A stretch of 64,000 nt of DNA from Cryobacterium sp. GrIS_2_6 (GCF_035984545.1 NZ_JAXCHP010000001.1:3534001-3598000); one strand, 5' to 3'; positions 8,722 through 18,302 are shown, numbered from the stretch's first letter. The notes: generated by a model from the sequence alone, not told the origin. Made by a program: numbers and translations.

Positions 8722-9609
8722 ATGAGCGTGCGTACAGAAGGTCAAGCGGGGGGTTCACACGGGATGGGTTGGCGACGGATCACGGCTACCTCCCTCGCTG
8801 CCGTTCTCGTGGCCGGCGGGGCCGTTACGCTCGGTTTTTTCGCAACGCACGCCCCGGCATCCGTCGCAACGGCGCTCCCCGGTGCGACGCCAGACCCCGG
8901 GTCTCCCGCGACGCACACGCCCGGCGACCGGCAGACACCCACGGATGCCGCGCGCCCGGCCCCGACCGCATCGCCGACCCCGATAGCGCTGGTTCCGCGC
9001 TTCGACAAGGCGGCGCGTTCGCACGACGACCCGGCCAGCATCTGGGTCGTCGTCGACAAGGACCGCCCCCTGCAGCCGGCCGATTTCACCCCACCGGATC
9101 TCGTGGTCGTACCCGTGCCGCACGTCTGGGAACCGCAGCTCCGCCGGGAGGCATCCGACGCCGTCGTGGCCCTTTTCGCCGCCTTCACGGCCGAGACCGG
9201 GCTGCAACTCCAGTCGCAGAGCTCCTACCGCAGTTATCCCACCCAGGTCTCGGTGTACAACGACGACGTCTCAGCCCACGGGCAGGCCGTCGCGGACACG
9301 AGCACGGCCCGGCCGGGCACGAGCGAACACCAGACCGGCCTCGCGATCGACATCAGCGCGCTTCCGGCGAGTTGCTCCCTCGATGCGTGCTTCGGGGCGA
9401 CTTCCCAGGGCATCTGGCTCGCGCACAACGCATGGAAGTACGGATTCCTGCTCCGTTATCCGGAGGACAAGGTCGCCGTGACCGGCTATGCATATGAACC
9501 CTGGCATTTCCGCTACATCGGCATCGACCTCGCGACCGAAATGCACACGGATGGCGTGACCACTCTCGAGGAATTCTTCGGTCTCCCGGCGGCCCCGACC
9601 TACCACTAG
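8722..9609 (+). CDS. VanY-like D-alanyl-D-alanine carboxypeptidase (M15B)
   Basis: A secreted or membrane-anchored zinc peptidase that trims the terminal D-Ala of peptidoglycan stem peptides. An N-terminal hydrophobic segment (ITATSLAAVLVAGGAVTLGF) is followed by a Pro/Thr/Ala-rich linker. The M15 catalytic domain shows SSYRSYPTQ, the zinc motif SxHxxGxAxD as GTSEHQTGLAID, and EPWHFRYIG containing the third zinc ligand. Length is 295 residues from ATG 8722. ATG 8764 (MGWRR) is preceded by a G-rich stretch and is an equally plausible start giving 281 residues. A TAGGCT -10-like box lies at 8715-8720. The neighbouring genes are also cell-envelope proteins. Confidence 0.87.
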   Translation: MSVRTEGQAGGSHGMGWRRITATSLAAVLVAGGAVTLGFFATHAPASVATALPGATPDPGSPATHTPGDRQTPTDAARPAPTASPTPIALVPRFDKAARSHDDPASIWVVVDKDRPLQPADFTPPDLVVVPVPHVWEPQLRREASDAVVALFAAFTAETGLQLQSQSSYRSYPTQVSVYNDDVSAHGQAVADTSTARPGTSEHQTGLAIDISALPASCSLDACFGATSQGIWLAHNAWKYGFLLRYPEDKVAVTGYAYEPWHFRYIGIDLATEMHTDGVTTLEEFFGLPAAPTYH

Positions 9610-9671
9610 GTCCGGCTCACGCATCGGTTTCGGAGGTCCCGCACAGGGTTCTGGCATGTGCGCGTGTTCGC

Positions 9672-11069
9672 ATGTCGGGTCCCCGTTCGCCGTCCAGAAA
9701 CGATTTTGTGCGCCCCCATACACGTCCTGAAGGTCCCGCCCGCTCCCGCCATCGCCGGGAAGATCCACTGCAACTCCGCCCCATCAGCCCTACCCGACCG
9801 ACCGATTCGCCGTCCTCGGACTCCCTGTCGACAGGCTCCCGGGCGACCGCCTCCCGCTCCTCCGATTCCCTCGGCGTCGTCCGTTCCCGGCACCGCCTCG
9901 AGAAGGCGCCGTCCGGCCACCGCCCGCTGATCTGGCTGGCCGGCTCGGCCGCCGCCGCCAGCCTGTGCTTCGGTCTCTTCGTGCCGCTCTCGAGCCAGGC
10001 GTCCGCCGGAGCCGCGAACGCGGCATCCGCCCCACTCGCCGCCTCGCGCCCGGTGCCGGCGAGCGTCGTGGCCGCCGTGCCCGTCGTGGCCGGCAGCCCC
10101 GTCATCTACAGCGCGGTGAGCGCCGGCGATGGAGGGTCCGCGGGCCCGGTCACCGGTGGAACGGTCGTCCGCGTCACCGGCTCCGGGCTCGCGGGAGTGT
10201 CGGGCGTGAGCTTCGGCGGCAACGCCGGCAGCGTGCTCTCGGCGACCGACACGATGGTCACCATCTCGACGCCCGCATCGACCGACTACGGCACGGGTTC
10301 CGTGCCGGTCTCGCTCGTCGACAGCACCGGGGCGGTTGTTCCCGTCGCGAGCACTCCGGCGGATGCCGCGAACGCCGCTACGTCGGCCGCTACAGCAGCC
10401 GCCGCGTCGAAGGCATCTTCGGTCGCGTCGCTCTCGCAGGCGATCACGCCCCTCGTGGATGCCGCGGCACCCCTCGCCGCCGCGACCCCGGCCCCGAGCG
10501 GCGCACCGAGCACCCTCGCGAGCACCGGCGCCGCAGCCGACACCTCACCCGCAGTGGCCGCCGCCGGCGTGAGCCCGCTCACCTTCCAGTACGTCCCCGA
10601 CCCGCGCATCACGGCTCAGATCGACTACGTGCGCGCCCACTGGAACTCCTACAATTCCGCCGTCTACGGCTCTATCGGCGGCAATGACTGCGTCAACTTC
10701 ACGAGCCAGTCGCTGATCGCGCGCGGCTGGACGATGGACGCCGAGTGGTCCTATAGCGCAGCAGGCGCCGGATACAGCTCTGCCTGGTCGAGCTCGACCG
10801 CGTTCGCCGCGTACCTGTCCGCCCACCCCGAGCGTGCCACGCCGCTCACCGCCGGCGAAAGCAGCCGGGTCAAGGTGGGCGACATCGTGCAATTCGACTG
10901 GGACCGCTCCGGCGACAAAGACCACACCGGAATCGTCACCCGCGTCGTCAAGGACTCCTCGGGAACGCACCTCTATTACGCAGGTCACACCGAAGATAGC
11001 CGCGACAAGTCCGTCGAGGAATCCCTCGCGAACACCGGGGGAACGGTGAGCTACTGGAGCGTCGCCTAG
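9672..11069 (+). CDS. Secreted protein with IPT/TIG and amidase_6-type domains
   Basis: A 465-residue cell-surface protein. The basic, Ser/Pro-rich N-terminus of about 90 residues precedes a hydrophobic segment (PLIWLAGSAAAASLCFGLFV), so either the start is further in or the protein has a long cytoplasmic tail. No better start codon is visible. An immunoglobulin-like IPT/TIG domain follows (GGTVVRVTGSGLAGVSGVSF, about residues 158-220). After an Ala-rich linker comes a C-terminal putative amidase domain (about 310-465) with NDCVNFTSQ, a QFDWD segment and KDHTGIVT, giving the Cys and His expected of NlpC/P60-like or amidase_6 hydrolases. A role in peptidoglycan turnover is inferred. The next gene is a paralogue of the C-terminal domain. 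Confidence 0.75.
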   Translation: MSGPRSPSRNDFVRPHTRPEGPARSRHRREDPLQLRPISPTRPTDSPSSDSLSTGSRATASRSSDSLGVVRSRHRLEKAPSGHRPLIWLAGSAAAASLCFGLFVPLSSQASAGAANAASAPLAASRPVPASVVAAVPVVAGSPVIYSAVSAGDGGSAGPVTGGTVVRVTGSGLAGVSGVSFGGNAGSVLSATDTMVTISTPASTDYGTGSVPVSLVDSTGAVVPVASTPADAANAATSAATAAAASKASSVASLSQAITPLVDAAAPLAAATPAPSGAPSTLASTGAAADTSPAVAAAGVSPLTFQYVPDPRITAQIDYVRAHWNSYNSAVYGSIGGNDCVNFTSQSLIARGWTMDAEWSYSAAGAGYSSAWSSSTAFAAYLSAHPERATPLTAGESSRVKVGDIVQFDWDRSGDKDHTGIVTRVVKDSSGTHLYYAGHTEDSRDKSVEESLANTGGTVSYWSVA

Positions 11070-11165
11070 CCCGGCGATTCAGCGACACTTCATAGCTTGG
11101 CGGGCAGTTTTCCCATTGAAGTGTGATTATCTGGATATATCCCCCCCAAATGAGACGAGGAATTC

Positions 11166-11930
11166 GTGCAGTTCACCCGACGCTTTCGCATCAGCGCAGC
11201 CGCGCTCGCGTTCGCTGCTCTCGTGATCGGCACCGCCGCCGTCGCATCGTGGGGCAACGACGATTCAGACTCGGCGCGAGCGGAGACCGCCGCCTCGGCG
11301 ACCCCGACAGACACCGCGACCCCCCGGGCGACACCGGCGGATGCCGGTGCTCCCGTCGCCGTCGACACCGCGCCTGTCGCCACCGCAACGCCGACACCCG
11401 CCCCGGCGCCCGTGACGACCGCTGCGCCTGCCCCCGTCGCGGCGGCCTCGACCGGTGGAGTGCAGGCCCAGGTCGACTACATGATCGCGCACTGGACCGA
11501 GTACAACACGGCGGACTACGGCATCATCACCGACAACGACTGCGTCAACTTCACGAGCCAGTCCCTGATCCAGCGCGGCTGGGCCATGGACGGCAGCTGG
11601 TGGTCCAAGGGCACTGGCTCGTCCTTCACCCACTCGAACGCCTGGGTCAGCTCGACCGCGTTCCGCAACTACCTCGCGAGCTCGGGACGAGCGACCGCAC
11701 TCACCGACCAGCAGCGCGACCAGGTCAAGGTCGGCGACGTCGTGCAGTTCGACTGGGACAACTCGGGCGACCGCGACCACACCGGCGTCGTGACCCGCAT
11801 CGAGGGCAGCGGCGACGACATCGTCATCTACTACGCTGGCCACACCGACGACACCGACTACCGTTCCGTCGACTACGCGATCACCGTGAAGCACCCGGGC
11901 GCCACCGCGTACTACTGGAGCATCCCCTAA
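11166..11930 (+). CDS. Secreted amidase_6-type domain protein (tandem paralogue)
   Basis: A 254-residue secreted protein. The N-terminal signal segment (ISAAALAFAALVIGTAAVASW) precedes a Thr/Pro/Ala-rich linker of about 60 residues and a C-terminal amidase-type domain nearly colinear with that of the preceding gene: both have NDCVNFTSQSLI.RGW.MD, VKVGD.VQFDWD.SGD.DHTG and YYAGHT.D. The conserved Cys in NDCVNF and His in DHTGVVT are the likely catalytic pair. It lacks the IPT/TIG domain. GTG 11166 is chosen because GACGAGG (11154-11160) is correctly placed upstream. It looks like a tandem duplication of the catalytic domain with a different anchor. Confidence 0.78.
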   Translation: MQFTRRFRISAAALAFAALVIGTAAVASWGNDDSDSARAETAASATPTDTATPRATPADAGAPVAVDTAPVATATPTPAPAPVTTAAPAPVAAASTGGVQAQVDYMIAHWTEYNTADYGIITDNDCVNFTSQSLIQRGWAMDGSWWSKGTGSSFTHSNAWVSSTAFRNYLASSGRATALTDQQRDQVKVGDVVQFDWDNSGDRDHTGVVTRIEGSGDDIVIYYAGHTDDTDYRSVDYAITVKHPGATAYYWSIP

Positions 11931-11980
11931 CCACCGGTCGCGTCACACGACGGATGCCGCCGCCCACGTGTTCGGGGCAT

Positions 11981-12053
11981 CGCGCCCGCGCCGGTTTCGG
12001 CAGGCCGCGCCCTCTCTCGTTCGCGCCCGCGCCGGTTTCGGCAGGCCGCGCCC
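11981..12053. repeat. Two 32-bp direct repeats in the 11931-12227 gap
   Basis: A 32-bp sequence containing CCGGTTTCGGCAGGCCGCGC occurs at 11981-12012 and again at 12022-12053, a 41-bp period. The flanks also share CGGATGCCGCCGCCC at about 11951 and 12162, and related GCGACGG elements lie between. No gene or stable terminator is apparent in the gap, which separates the amidase gene from the convergent pgm. The repeat may be a local slippage or duplication product. Confidence 0.8.
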
Positions 12054-12227
12054 GCCGTTTCGGTAGCGGCGCGCCGAAGTGGGTGCGACGGTGGGCCGGT
12101 CCGCCGAAACGGGCGCGACGGCGAGACGAACCGGTCGACCGCAACCCCGAGCGTGACACAGACGGATGCCGCCGCCCGCGCCCGCCGACCGGCGAACGTG
12201 CGCGACGGCATCCGTCTACGAAAGCGT

Positions 12228-13844
12228 CTACGCGATGGCGGCGTCGACGATCGCCTTCGCCTCGAGCTGCACCTGGCGGAGGTGCTCCGGGCCCTTGAAG
12301 GACTCGGCGTAGATCTTGTAGACGTCCTCAGTGCCGCTCGGCCGGGCCGCGAACCAGGCGTTCTCGGTTACGACCTTGAGACCGCCGATCGCGGCCCCGT
12401 TGCCGGGGGCGTTGCTGAGCTTCGCGAGGATCTTCTCGCCCGCGAGCTCGGTCGCGGTGATCGCGTCGCCGTCGAGCTTGCCGAGCTGGGCTTTCTGAGC
12501 GGGCGTCGCCGCGGCATCCACCCGGGCGTATGCCGGGTCGCCGAAGTGCTCGACGAGTTCGGCGTAGCGCTGGCTCGGGCTCTTGCCGGTGACGGCGAGG
12601 ATCTCGGAGGCGAGCAGGGCCAGCAGGATGCCGTCCTTGTCCGTCGTCCAGACCGTGCCGTCGAAGCGCACGAAGCTCGCACCGGCGCTCTCCTCGCCTC
12701 CGAACGCGACCGAGCCGTCGATGAGGCCGGGCACGAACCACTTGAACCCGACCGGCACCTCCCAGAGGTCGCGGCCGAGGAAGCCGGCGACCCGGTCGAT
12801 CATCGTCGAGGAGACGAGCGTCTTGCCGATCGCGGCGTCCGCGCGCCAGCCCTCACGGTGGCTGTAGAGGTAGTCGATCGCGACAGCGAGGAAGTGGTTC
12901 GGGTTCATCAGACCGCCGTCCGGCGTGACGATGCCGTGCCGGTCGGCGTCGGCGTCGTTGCCGGTGAGGATATCGAAGTCGTCCTTGTGGGCGATGACCG
13001 AGGCCATCGCGGAGGGGCTCGACGGGTCCATCCGGATCTTGGAGTCCCAGTCCAGGGTCATGAAGCGCCAGGTCGGGTCGACCTTGGGGTTCGTGACGGT
13101 GAGGTTGAGCTCGTAGCGGTCGCGGATCGCTCCCCAGTAGCCGACGCTCGCGCCGCCGAGGGGGTCTGCGCCGATGCGGATGCCGCTCGCCTTGATCGCG
13201 GCCATGTCGATGATGTTCTCGAGGTCGTTCACGTACGCGCCGCGGAAGTCGTAGGTCTCGACCGCGCTCGGTTCGCTCATCTTCACGTCGAGGAGTCCGC
13301 CGGCGATGAGCTCGTTGGCGCGCGCGGCGATCCAGGAGGTGGCGTCGCTGTCGGCCGGTCCGCCGTGCGGGGGGTTGTACTTGAAGCCGCCGTCGGTCGG
13401 CGGGTTGTGGCTCGGGGTGACGACGATGCCGTCGGCCTCATCGGTGTTCCCGGCCCGGTTGTACGCGAGGATCGCGTGCGAGAGCGACGGAGTGGGCACG
13501 TAGTCGTCGAACTCGTCGACGAGCACGCGCACACCGTTGCCGACGAGCACTTCGAGGGCCGTCGTATATGCCGGAGCGCTCAGCGCGTGCGGGTCCGTCC
13601 CGATGAAGAGGGGGCCCGTGATGCCCTGATTGGTGCGGTACTCGACGATGGCCTGCGTCGTTGCGATGATGTGGTTCTCGTTGAAGGCCGTGTTCAGCGA
13701 ACTACCACGATGCCCGGAGGTGCCGAATGCCACCCGTTGGGCGGGCACGGTCACATCGGGTTTCAGGTCGTAGTACGCCTTGACCAGCGCGTCGACATCG
13801 ATCAGGTCTGATTCCAGGGCCGGAGTGCCCGCACGTTCATTCAT
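12228..13844 (-). CDS. pgm: Alpha-D-glucose phosphate-specific phosphoglucomutase
   Basis: Interconverts glucose-1-phosphate and glucose-6-phosphate, a cytoplasmic link between glycolysis and glycogen/cell-wall sugar synthesis. The 538-residue protein shows [10 protein letters not shown] near the start, the phosphoserine loop [20 protein letters not shown], the metal loop NDADADRHG, the sugar-binding [10 protein letters not shown] and the phosphate-binding [15 protein letters not shown] at the C-terminus. ATG 13844 (MNERAGTPA) matches the family N-terminus. A TTG seven codons upstream is unlikely. It is divergent from pheA, sharing only about 35 bases of promoter region. With pgi further on, the window carries two steps of glucose-phosphate metabolism. 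Confidence 0.95.
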   Translation of the reverse strand: MNERAGTPALESDLIDVDALVKAYYDLKPDVTVPAQRVAFGTSGHRGSSLNTAFNENHIIATTQAIVEYRTNQGITGPLFIGTDPHALSAPAYTTALEVLVGNGVRVLVDEFDDYVPTPSLSHAILAYNRAGNTDEADGIVVTPSHNPPTDGGFKYNPPHGGPADSDATSWIAARANELIAGGLLDVKMSEPSAVETYDFRGAYVNDLENIIDMAAIKASGIRIGADPLGGASVGYWGAIRDRYELNLTVTNPKVDPTWRFMTLDWDSKIRMDPSSPSAMASVIAHKDDFDILTGNDADADRHGIVTPDGGLMNPNHFLAVAIDYLYSHREGWRADAAIGKTLVSSTMIDRVAGFLGRDLWEVPVGFKWFVPGLIDGSVAFGGEESAGASFVRFDGTVWTTDKDGILLALLASEILAVTGKSPSQRYAELVEHFGDPAYARVDAAATPAQKAQLGKLDGDAITATELAGEKILAKLSNAPGNGAAIGGLKVVTENAWFAARPSGTEDVYKIYAESFKGPEHLRQVQLEAKAIVDAAIA

Positions 13845-13879
13845 GTCCCCAGTCTGGCACTGCAAGTAGGCTGTGAGCC

Positions 13880-14815
13880 ATGTCCGAGACGCGCAAAGCC
13901 AGCTACAGCTTCCTGGGGCCGGCGGGCACCTTCACCGAGGCGGCACTCGCCCAGGTGCCCGAGGCGCGCGGCCAGGCCTGGCGCTCGGTCAACAACGTGG
14001 GCGAGGCGCTCGCCGACGTCGTCTCCGGCCGCAGCGTCGCCGCGATGATCGCGATCGAGAATTCCGTCGACGGCGGCGTGTCCGCCACCCAGGACGCGCT
14101 CGCGAAGGTGCCGGACCTCCGGATCATCGGCGAGTATCTCGTGCCGGTGAACTTCGTGCTCGTGACCAGACCGGGCACGACGCTTGCCGACGTGAAGGTC
14201 GTCGCCGCGCATCCGGTGGCCTATGCCCAGTGCCGCGACTGGCTCGAGACGCACGTTCCGCACCACGGCCATATCCCGTCCTCGAGCAATGTGGCGGCGC
14301 CCGCCTCCCTGATCGAGACCGAACAGGCGGATGCCGCGGTCGCCCCTCCGGGGATCGAGAACCATCTCGACCTCACGGTTCTCGCCACAGACATCGGCGA
14401 CAACCCGAACGCCGTCACCCGGTTCGTGCTGGTCAGCCGAACGACCGTGATCCCGGCCCGCACCGGTGCGGACAAGACGAGCCTCATCGTCGAGCTGCCG
14501 GAGGACCGCGCGGGGGCGCTCCTCGAACTGCTCGAGCAGTTCGCGACCCGCGGGGTCAACCTTTCGCTGATCCAGTCGCGTCCGATCGGCGACGCGCTCG
14601 GTCGCTACCGGTTCGTGATCGACGCGGACGGGCACATCCACGACGAACGCGTCGCCGACGCCCTGCTGGGCCTGCGCCGGTTCAGCCCAAAGGTGATCTT
14701 CCTCGGCTCGTACCCCCGGGCCGACCTGCAGCAGAACGAGTACACCAAGCGCTACGACGATGACGTCTACATCGGCGCGCGCGCCTGGCTCGACGCCCTC
14801 CTCCGCGGCGCCTGA
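13880..14815 (+). CDS. pheA: Prephenate dehydratase
   Basis: Converts prephenate to phenylpyruvate in phenylalanine biosynthesis. The 311-residue protein starts with [15 protein letters not shown] (residues about 7-21), has [16 protein letters not shown] in the catalytic domain and the conserved [11 protein letters not shown] (the TRF motif). A C-terminal ACT regulatory domain follows ([22 protein letters not shown] and NLSLIQSRP), which is the phenylalanine-binding ESRP-type segment with Gln in place of Glu. It is a monofunctional dehydratase with no chorismate mutase domain. It is transcribed divergently from pgm and ends in the second copy of the long inverted repeat. Confidence 0.95.
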   Translation: MSETRKASYSFLGPAGTFTEAALAQVPEARGQAWRSVNNVGEALADVVSGRSVAAMIAIENSVDGGVSATQDALAKVPDLRIIGEYLVPVNFVLVTRPGTTLADVKVVAAHPVAYAQCRDWLETHVPHHGHIPSSSNVAAPASLIETEQADAAVAPPGIENHLDLTVLATDIGDNPNAVTRFVLVSRTTVIPARTGADKTSLIVELPEDRAGALLELLEQFATRGVNLSLIQSRPIGDALGRYRFVIDADGHIHDERVADALLGLRRFSPKVIFLGSYPRADLQQNEYTKRYDDDVYIGARAWLDALLRGA

Positions 14816-14836
14816 CTCCGCCTGACCCTCCCCCTC

Positions 14837-14897
14837 CGCGAAAGCGGGTGAATAGTCGTTATGGCTTATCCAGAACGACGATTCACCCGCTTTCGCG
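14837..14897. terminator. Long inverted repeat, copy 2 (bidirectional terminator-like)
   Basis: Two 24-base arms (14837-14860 and 14874-14897) pair with a single mismatch around a 13-base loop, between the converging pheA and lipid kinase genes. The arm is the same sequence as in copy 1 at 6002-6062, but the loops differ. Conservation of the arms with divergent loops argues for selection on the stem or for spread as a repeat. Confidence 0.75.
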
Positions 14898-14911
14898 AGA
14901 AAGAGGGGAGG

Positions 14912-15904
14912 TCAGGCGGCGGGCATCCGCACGGTAAGCGCGCCGGGGTCGGTCCGCAGGGAGACGGCGCGCACCGGGCCGAACTCGTCGCCGTCGATCT
15001 CGAACTCCTGCGGGTGCTCGAGCACGATCCTGATCCGTGAGCCCCGCAGCGTCGTCATCACGCGTTCGTTGTTCGACTCGCTCTGGGCGATGATCCTGCG
15101 CCCGACCGCGGAGCGGCGCAGCACGCCGTTCTCCCAGGTCACCCTGCGCCAGATGGTCAGCCAGCCGAGGACGCCCTTGGGCTGCAGAACGGCGATGTCG
15201 AGAATCCCGTCGTCCACCTGGGCATCGGGCAGGAACTGGATGTTGCCCGGCAGGACCCCGCAGTTCGCGACCAGGATCGTGCTCACGTGCGCCGGCCGGT
15301 CGGTGCGACCCTCGAGGCTATATCGGATGCGGAATGGCTTCGACTTCGGGATCACCCGCATTCCGGCATCGACATACGCGAGCCAGCCGACCTGTTTCTT
15401 GAGGTCGGCGTTCGTGTTGGCGATCATCTGGGCATCGAGCCCGAGGCCGGCCATCACCAGGAAGACGTGCTCTGCCTTCTCGCCCTCGGTGTCGGTGAGC
15501 ACCGCGACACCCAGGTCGATCGCCCGGTCCACGCCGCCGAACGCGATCTCCACCGCCGCATCGAGGCTCGCGAGCGGCAACGCCAGGTTTCGGGCCAACA
15601 GGTTCCCCGTGCCGGCCGGCACGATCGCGAGGGCCACGCCCGTGTCGGACAGGGCCTCGGCGACCGCGCGCACGGTGCCGTCCCCTCCCGCCGCGAGCAC
15701 CACGGATGCCCCCTGCTCGATCGCCGTCCGGGTCGCCCGCTGCCCGGCATCCGTCTCGGTCGTCGACAGCCACACCGTGCCCGACCACCCGGCGGCGGAC
15801 TCCGCCGCTGCGACGCTCGCGCGGAGCTTGACCACGTCAACCTTGATCGGGTTGTACACGACGGCCGCTCGACGGACGCTCGGAGTCTCACCGGGAGTAT
15901 TCAC
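14912..15904 (-). CDS. Diacylglycerol kinase-family lipid kinase
   Basis: A 330-residue member of the DagK catalytic-domain family (YegS/BmrU/Rv2252 type) that phosphorylates lipids such as diacylglycerol at the inner membrane face. The nucleotide-binding loop is VVLAAGGDGTVRAVAEAL (about residues 69-86), followed by LAIVPAGTGNLLARNLALP. The second domain includes the DVDDGILDIAVL-like stretch QVDDGILDIAVLQPKG and the C-terminal FEIDGDEFGPVRAVSLRTDPGAL. The start is GTG 15904. It is convergent with pheA and divergent from serS, with only 48 bases between the two divergent starts. The natural substrate in this organism is not evident. Confidence 0.88.
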   Translation of the reverse strand: MNTPGETPSVRRAAVVYNPIKVDVVKLRASVAAAESAAGWSGTVWLSTTETDAGQRATRTAIEQGASVVLAAGGDGTVRAVAEALSDTGVALAIVPAGTGNLLARNLALPLASLDAAVEIAFGGVDRAIDLGVAVLTDTEGEKAEHVFLVMAGLGLDAQMIANTNADLKKQVGWLAYVDAGMRVIPKSKPFRIRYSLEGRTDRPAHVSTILVANCGVLPGNIQFLPDAQVDDGILDIAVLQPKGVLGWLTIWRRVTWENGVLRRSAVGRRIIAQSESNNERVMTTLRGSRIRIVLEHPQEFEIDGDEFGPVRAVSLRTDPGALTVRMPAA

Positions 15905-15940
15905 GGGGTAAGGCTAGCAAGGCGTTCCGGCGGGCGCTTG

Positions 15941-15946
15941 TAGACT
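15941..15946 (+). promoter_or_regulatory. -10 box of a likely leaderless serS transcript
   Basis: TAGACT (TAnnnT) ends seven bases before the GTG start of serS at 15953, and no Shine-Dalgarno is visible. In actinobacteria this spacing places the transcription start on the start codon, so serS is probably translated from a leaderless mRNA. No convincing -35 box is visible. Confidence 0.5.
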
Positions 15947-15952
15947 GGCACG

Positions 15953-17218
15953 GTGATTGATCCTGTACTGCTGCGAGAGAATCCCGATCTGATCAAGCGT
16001 TCGCAGAAGGCGCGGGGCGCTTCGGTCGAAGCGGTCGGCGCCGCGCTCGCCGCGGACACGGCCAGGCGCACCTCGATCAAGGCTTACGAAGACCTGCGCG
16101 CCGCGCAGAACCAGTTCGGCAAGCAGGTCGCGAGCGCGCCCGCCGCCGAGAAGAAGGCCCTCGTCGCCGAGGCCCAGGCCCTCGCCGCCCGGGTCAAGGC
16201 CGCTGCGGCGATCGCGGCGGATGCAGAGGCGCACTTCACCGGGATCGTCCGCACCCTCGCCAACCCCATCATCGACGGTGTCCCTGCCGGCGGCGAGGAG
16301 AACTTCACCACGCTCCGCACCCACGGCGAGATTCCCACCTTCGACTTCGAGGCGCGCGACCACCTCGAACTGGGCGAAATGCTCGGCGCGATCGACATGG
16401 CCCGCGGCGCGAAGGTGTCCGGAGCGCGCTTCTACTTCATGCGCGGCATCGGAGCCCGGCTCGAGATCGCCCTGATGAACATGGCCCTCGACCGCGCGCT
16501 CCAGGCCGGGTTCATCCCCCTGATCACGCCCACCCTCGTGCGCCCTGAGATCATGGACGGCACAGGCTTCCTCGGCGAGCACGCCGACGAGATCTACTAC
16601 CTTCCCGCCGACGACCTCTACCTCACCGGCACGAGCGAGGTCGCGCTCGCCGGGTACCATTCCGACGAGATCCTCGACCTGAATGATGGCCCGCTGCGCT
16701 ACGCCGGCTGGTCCACCTGTTACCGCCGCGAGGCCGGCTCCGGCGGCAAGGATACGCGCGGCATCATCCGAGTGCACCAGTTCAACAAGCTCGAGATGTT
16801 CACTTACGTCCTCCCCGAGAACGCCGAGGCAGAGCACGACCGCCTCGTCGCCCTGCAGGAGGGCATGCTGCAGTCCCTTGGCCTCAGCTACCGCGTGATC
16901 GACGTCGCAGCGGGCGACCTCGGGTCGAGCGCGGCCCGCAAGTTCGACATCGAGGCGTGGGTGCCCACCCAGAACGCCTACCGCGAGCTGACCAGCACGA
17001 GCAACTGCACCACGTACCAGGCCCGCCGTCTGGACATCCGCTATCGCACCGAATCGGGCAAGACCGCGCCGGTCGCCACCCTCAACGGCACCCTCGCGAC
17101 GACGCGTTGGATCGTCGCGATTCTCGAGACGCACCAGCGAGCGGATGGCTCGGTGCTCGTCCCCGAGGCGCTTCGGCCCTGGCTCGGCGGCCTCGACGTC
17201 CTCGAGCCGATCCGATGA
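15953..17218 (+). CDS. serS: Seryl-tRNA synthetase
   Basis: Charges tRNA-Ser. The 421-residue protein has the N-terminal coiled-coil arm that grips the long variable arm of tRNA-Ser (Ala/Lys-rich helices, about residues 25-100), then the class II catalytic core. Motif 2 is visible as [22 protein letters not shown], and the motif 3 region carries [12 protein letters not shown] near the C-terminus; the serine-site TSEVAL is present. The start GTG 15953 gives [18 protein letters not shown], a standard N-terminus. Its stop overlaps the start of the following HAD gene. Two tRNA-Ser genes lie within the next 3 kb. Confidence 0.96.
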   Translation: MIDPVLLRENPDLIKRSQKARGASVEAVGAALAADTARRTSIKAYEDLRAAQNQFGKQVASAPAAEKKALVAEAQALAARVKAAAAIAADAEAHFTGIVRTLANPIIDGVPAGGEENFTTLRTHGEIPTFDFEARDHLELGEMLGAIDMARGAKVSGARFYFMRGIGARLEIALMNMALDRALQAGFIPLITPTLVRPEIMDGTGFLGEHADEIYYLPADDLYLTGTSEVALAGYHSDEILDLNDGPLRYAGWSTCYRREAGSGGKDTRGIIRVHQFNKLEMFTYVLPENAEAEHDRLVALQEGMLQSLGLSYRVIDVAAGDLGSSAARKFDIEAWVPTQNAYRELTSTSNCTTYQARRLDIRYRTESGKTAPVATLNGTLATTRWIVAILETHQRADGSVLVPEALRPWLGGLDVLEPIR

Positions 17219-18024
17219 CCGCCACCGTCTCGCCCTGGCTCGTCGCCCTCGACATCGACGGAACCACAGTGCACGAAGACGGTTCGATCAGCCCCGCCGT
17301 GCTCGAAGAAGTACAGCGGCTCACCCGCTCCGGGCACGAGATCATGCTCGCGACCGGTCGTTCGACGGCGGCCACCCTGCCGGTGCTCGAGCGCCTCGAC
17401 ATCACTCCCCGGTACGTGGTCTGCTCGAATGGCGCGATCACCCTGCGCCGGGACCTGACCGCGCCGACCGGGTATCGCCGCGAATGGGTCGAGACCTTCG
17501 ACCCGAGCGAGGTGCTGCTTTCGATCCGCTCGCACCTCGGCGACGCACGCTACGCCGTCGAAGACGAGCACGGCTTCTACCGGTACACCGAGCCCTTCCC
17601 GGATGCCACCATCGGCCTCGACAGTGAACACGTCGAGTTCGACGAGCTGCTCCGCCACGAGGCCACCCGCGTCGTCGTCATCTCGCCGGACCATGAGATG
17701 GAAGACTTCCTGCAGGTCGTCGAGCAGATGGGCCTCAACCGGGTGAGCTACTCGATCGGCTGGACCGCGTGGCTCGACATCGCCCCCGACGGCGTCAACA
17801 AAGCCACCGCGATGGAGCGGGTCCGAGCTGAGCTGGACATCCCCCGTTCCCGAGTGATGGCCGTCGGTGACGGACGCAACGACATCGAGATGCTCGAGTG
17901 GGCCGGGCTCGAGGGCCGCGGCGTTGCCATGGGCCAGTCCCCCCGTGAAGTGCTCGCGGCGGCCGGCGAGATCACCGGAGCCGTGCTCGAGGACGGCCTC
18001 GCCACGGTTCTCGCATCGCTCTGA
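17215..18024 (+). CDS. HAD-superfamily (Cof-type) phosphatase
   Basis: A 269-residue cytoplasmic phosphatase of HAD subfamily IIB. Motif I is [10 protein letters not shown] (residues about 10-19), with the nucleophile Asp and acid/base Asp in DIDGT. Motif II is MLATGRS, motif III includes the Lys in [11 protein letters not shown], and motif IV is [15 protein letters not shown]. The cap domain lies between motifs II and III, as in Cof/YbiV proteins that act on sugar phosphates or flavin precursors. It is translationally coupled to serS by an ATGA overlap at 17215-17218. The frame is open further upstream, but that part lies inside serS and is not coding. The substrate is unknown. Confidence 0.88.
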   Translation: MTATVSPWLVALDIDGTTVHEDGSISPAVLEEVQRLTRSGHEIMLATGRSTAATLPVLERLDITPRYVVCSNGAITLRRDLTAPTGYRREWVETFDPSEVLLSIRSHLGDARYAVEDEHGFYRYTEPFPDATIGLDSEHVEFDELLRHEATRVVVISPDHEMEDFLQVVEQMGLNRVSYSIGWTAWLDIAPDGVNKATAMERVRAELDIPRSRVMAVGDGRNDIEMLEWAGLEGRGVAMGQSPREVLAAAGEITGAVLEDGLATVLASL

Positions 18025-18176
18025 CGACCCTCCGGCACTCCTCCGGCACTCCTCCGGATCGCCTCGCTGCGGGCGTCCCAGTCGGCTGGCAGGGTGAGGA
18101 AGGCGCGATCGGCTAGAATCGGTCGGTATTCGTGTGTTGTCGACCGGGCGTTCTTCGCCGGACCGGGCCGCGAACG

Positions 18177-18261
18177 GGAGGGCTGTCCGAGCGGCCGATG
18201 GAGCCAGTCTTGAAAACTGGTGGACAGAAATGTCTCGTGGGTTCGAATCCCACGCCCTCCG
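18177..18261 (+). tRNA. tRNA-Ser (anticodon TGA)
   Basis: The acceptor stem GGAGGGC (18177-18183) pairs with GCCCTCC (18254-18260), with G as discriminator. The anticodon stem CCAGT/ACTGG (18204-18208, 18216-18220) frames TGA at 18211-18213, and the T-loop GTTCGAATCC is standard. The variable arm is long, as expected for serine. CCA is not encoded. A TAGAAT -10-like box lies at 18114-18119. Confidence 0.95.
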
Positions 18262-18302
18262 CACGAACCCGTTACCCGGCCGGCACCACAGAAGGGATCT
18301 GA

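Noticed and set aside
11981..12053. Possible CRISPR array
   Set aside because: Only two repeat units with a 9-base spacer and no cas genes. No CRISPR-like array is present anywhere in the window.
12153..13811. Long plus-strand frame opposite phosphoglucomutase
   Set aside because: Shadow of pgm, whose catalytic loops are all present on the minus strand.
16957..17214. Upstream extension of the HAD phosphatase
   Set aside because: The extra codons lie inside serS in another frame. ATG 17215 with ATGA overlap gives the family N-terminus.
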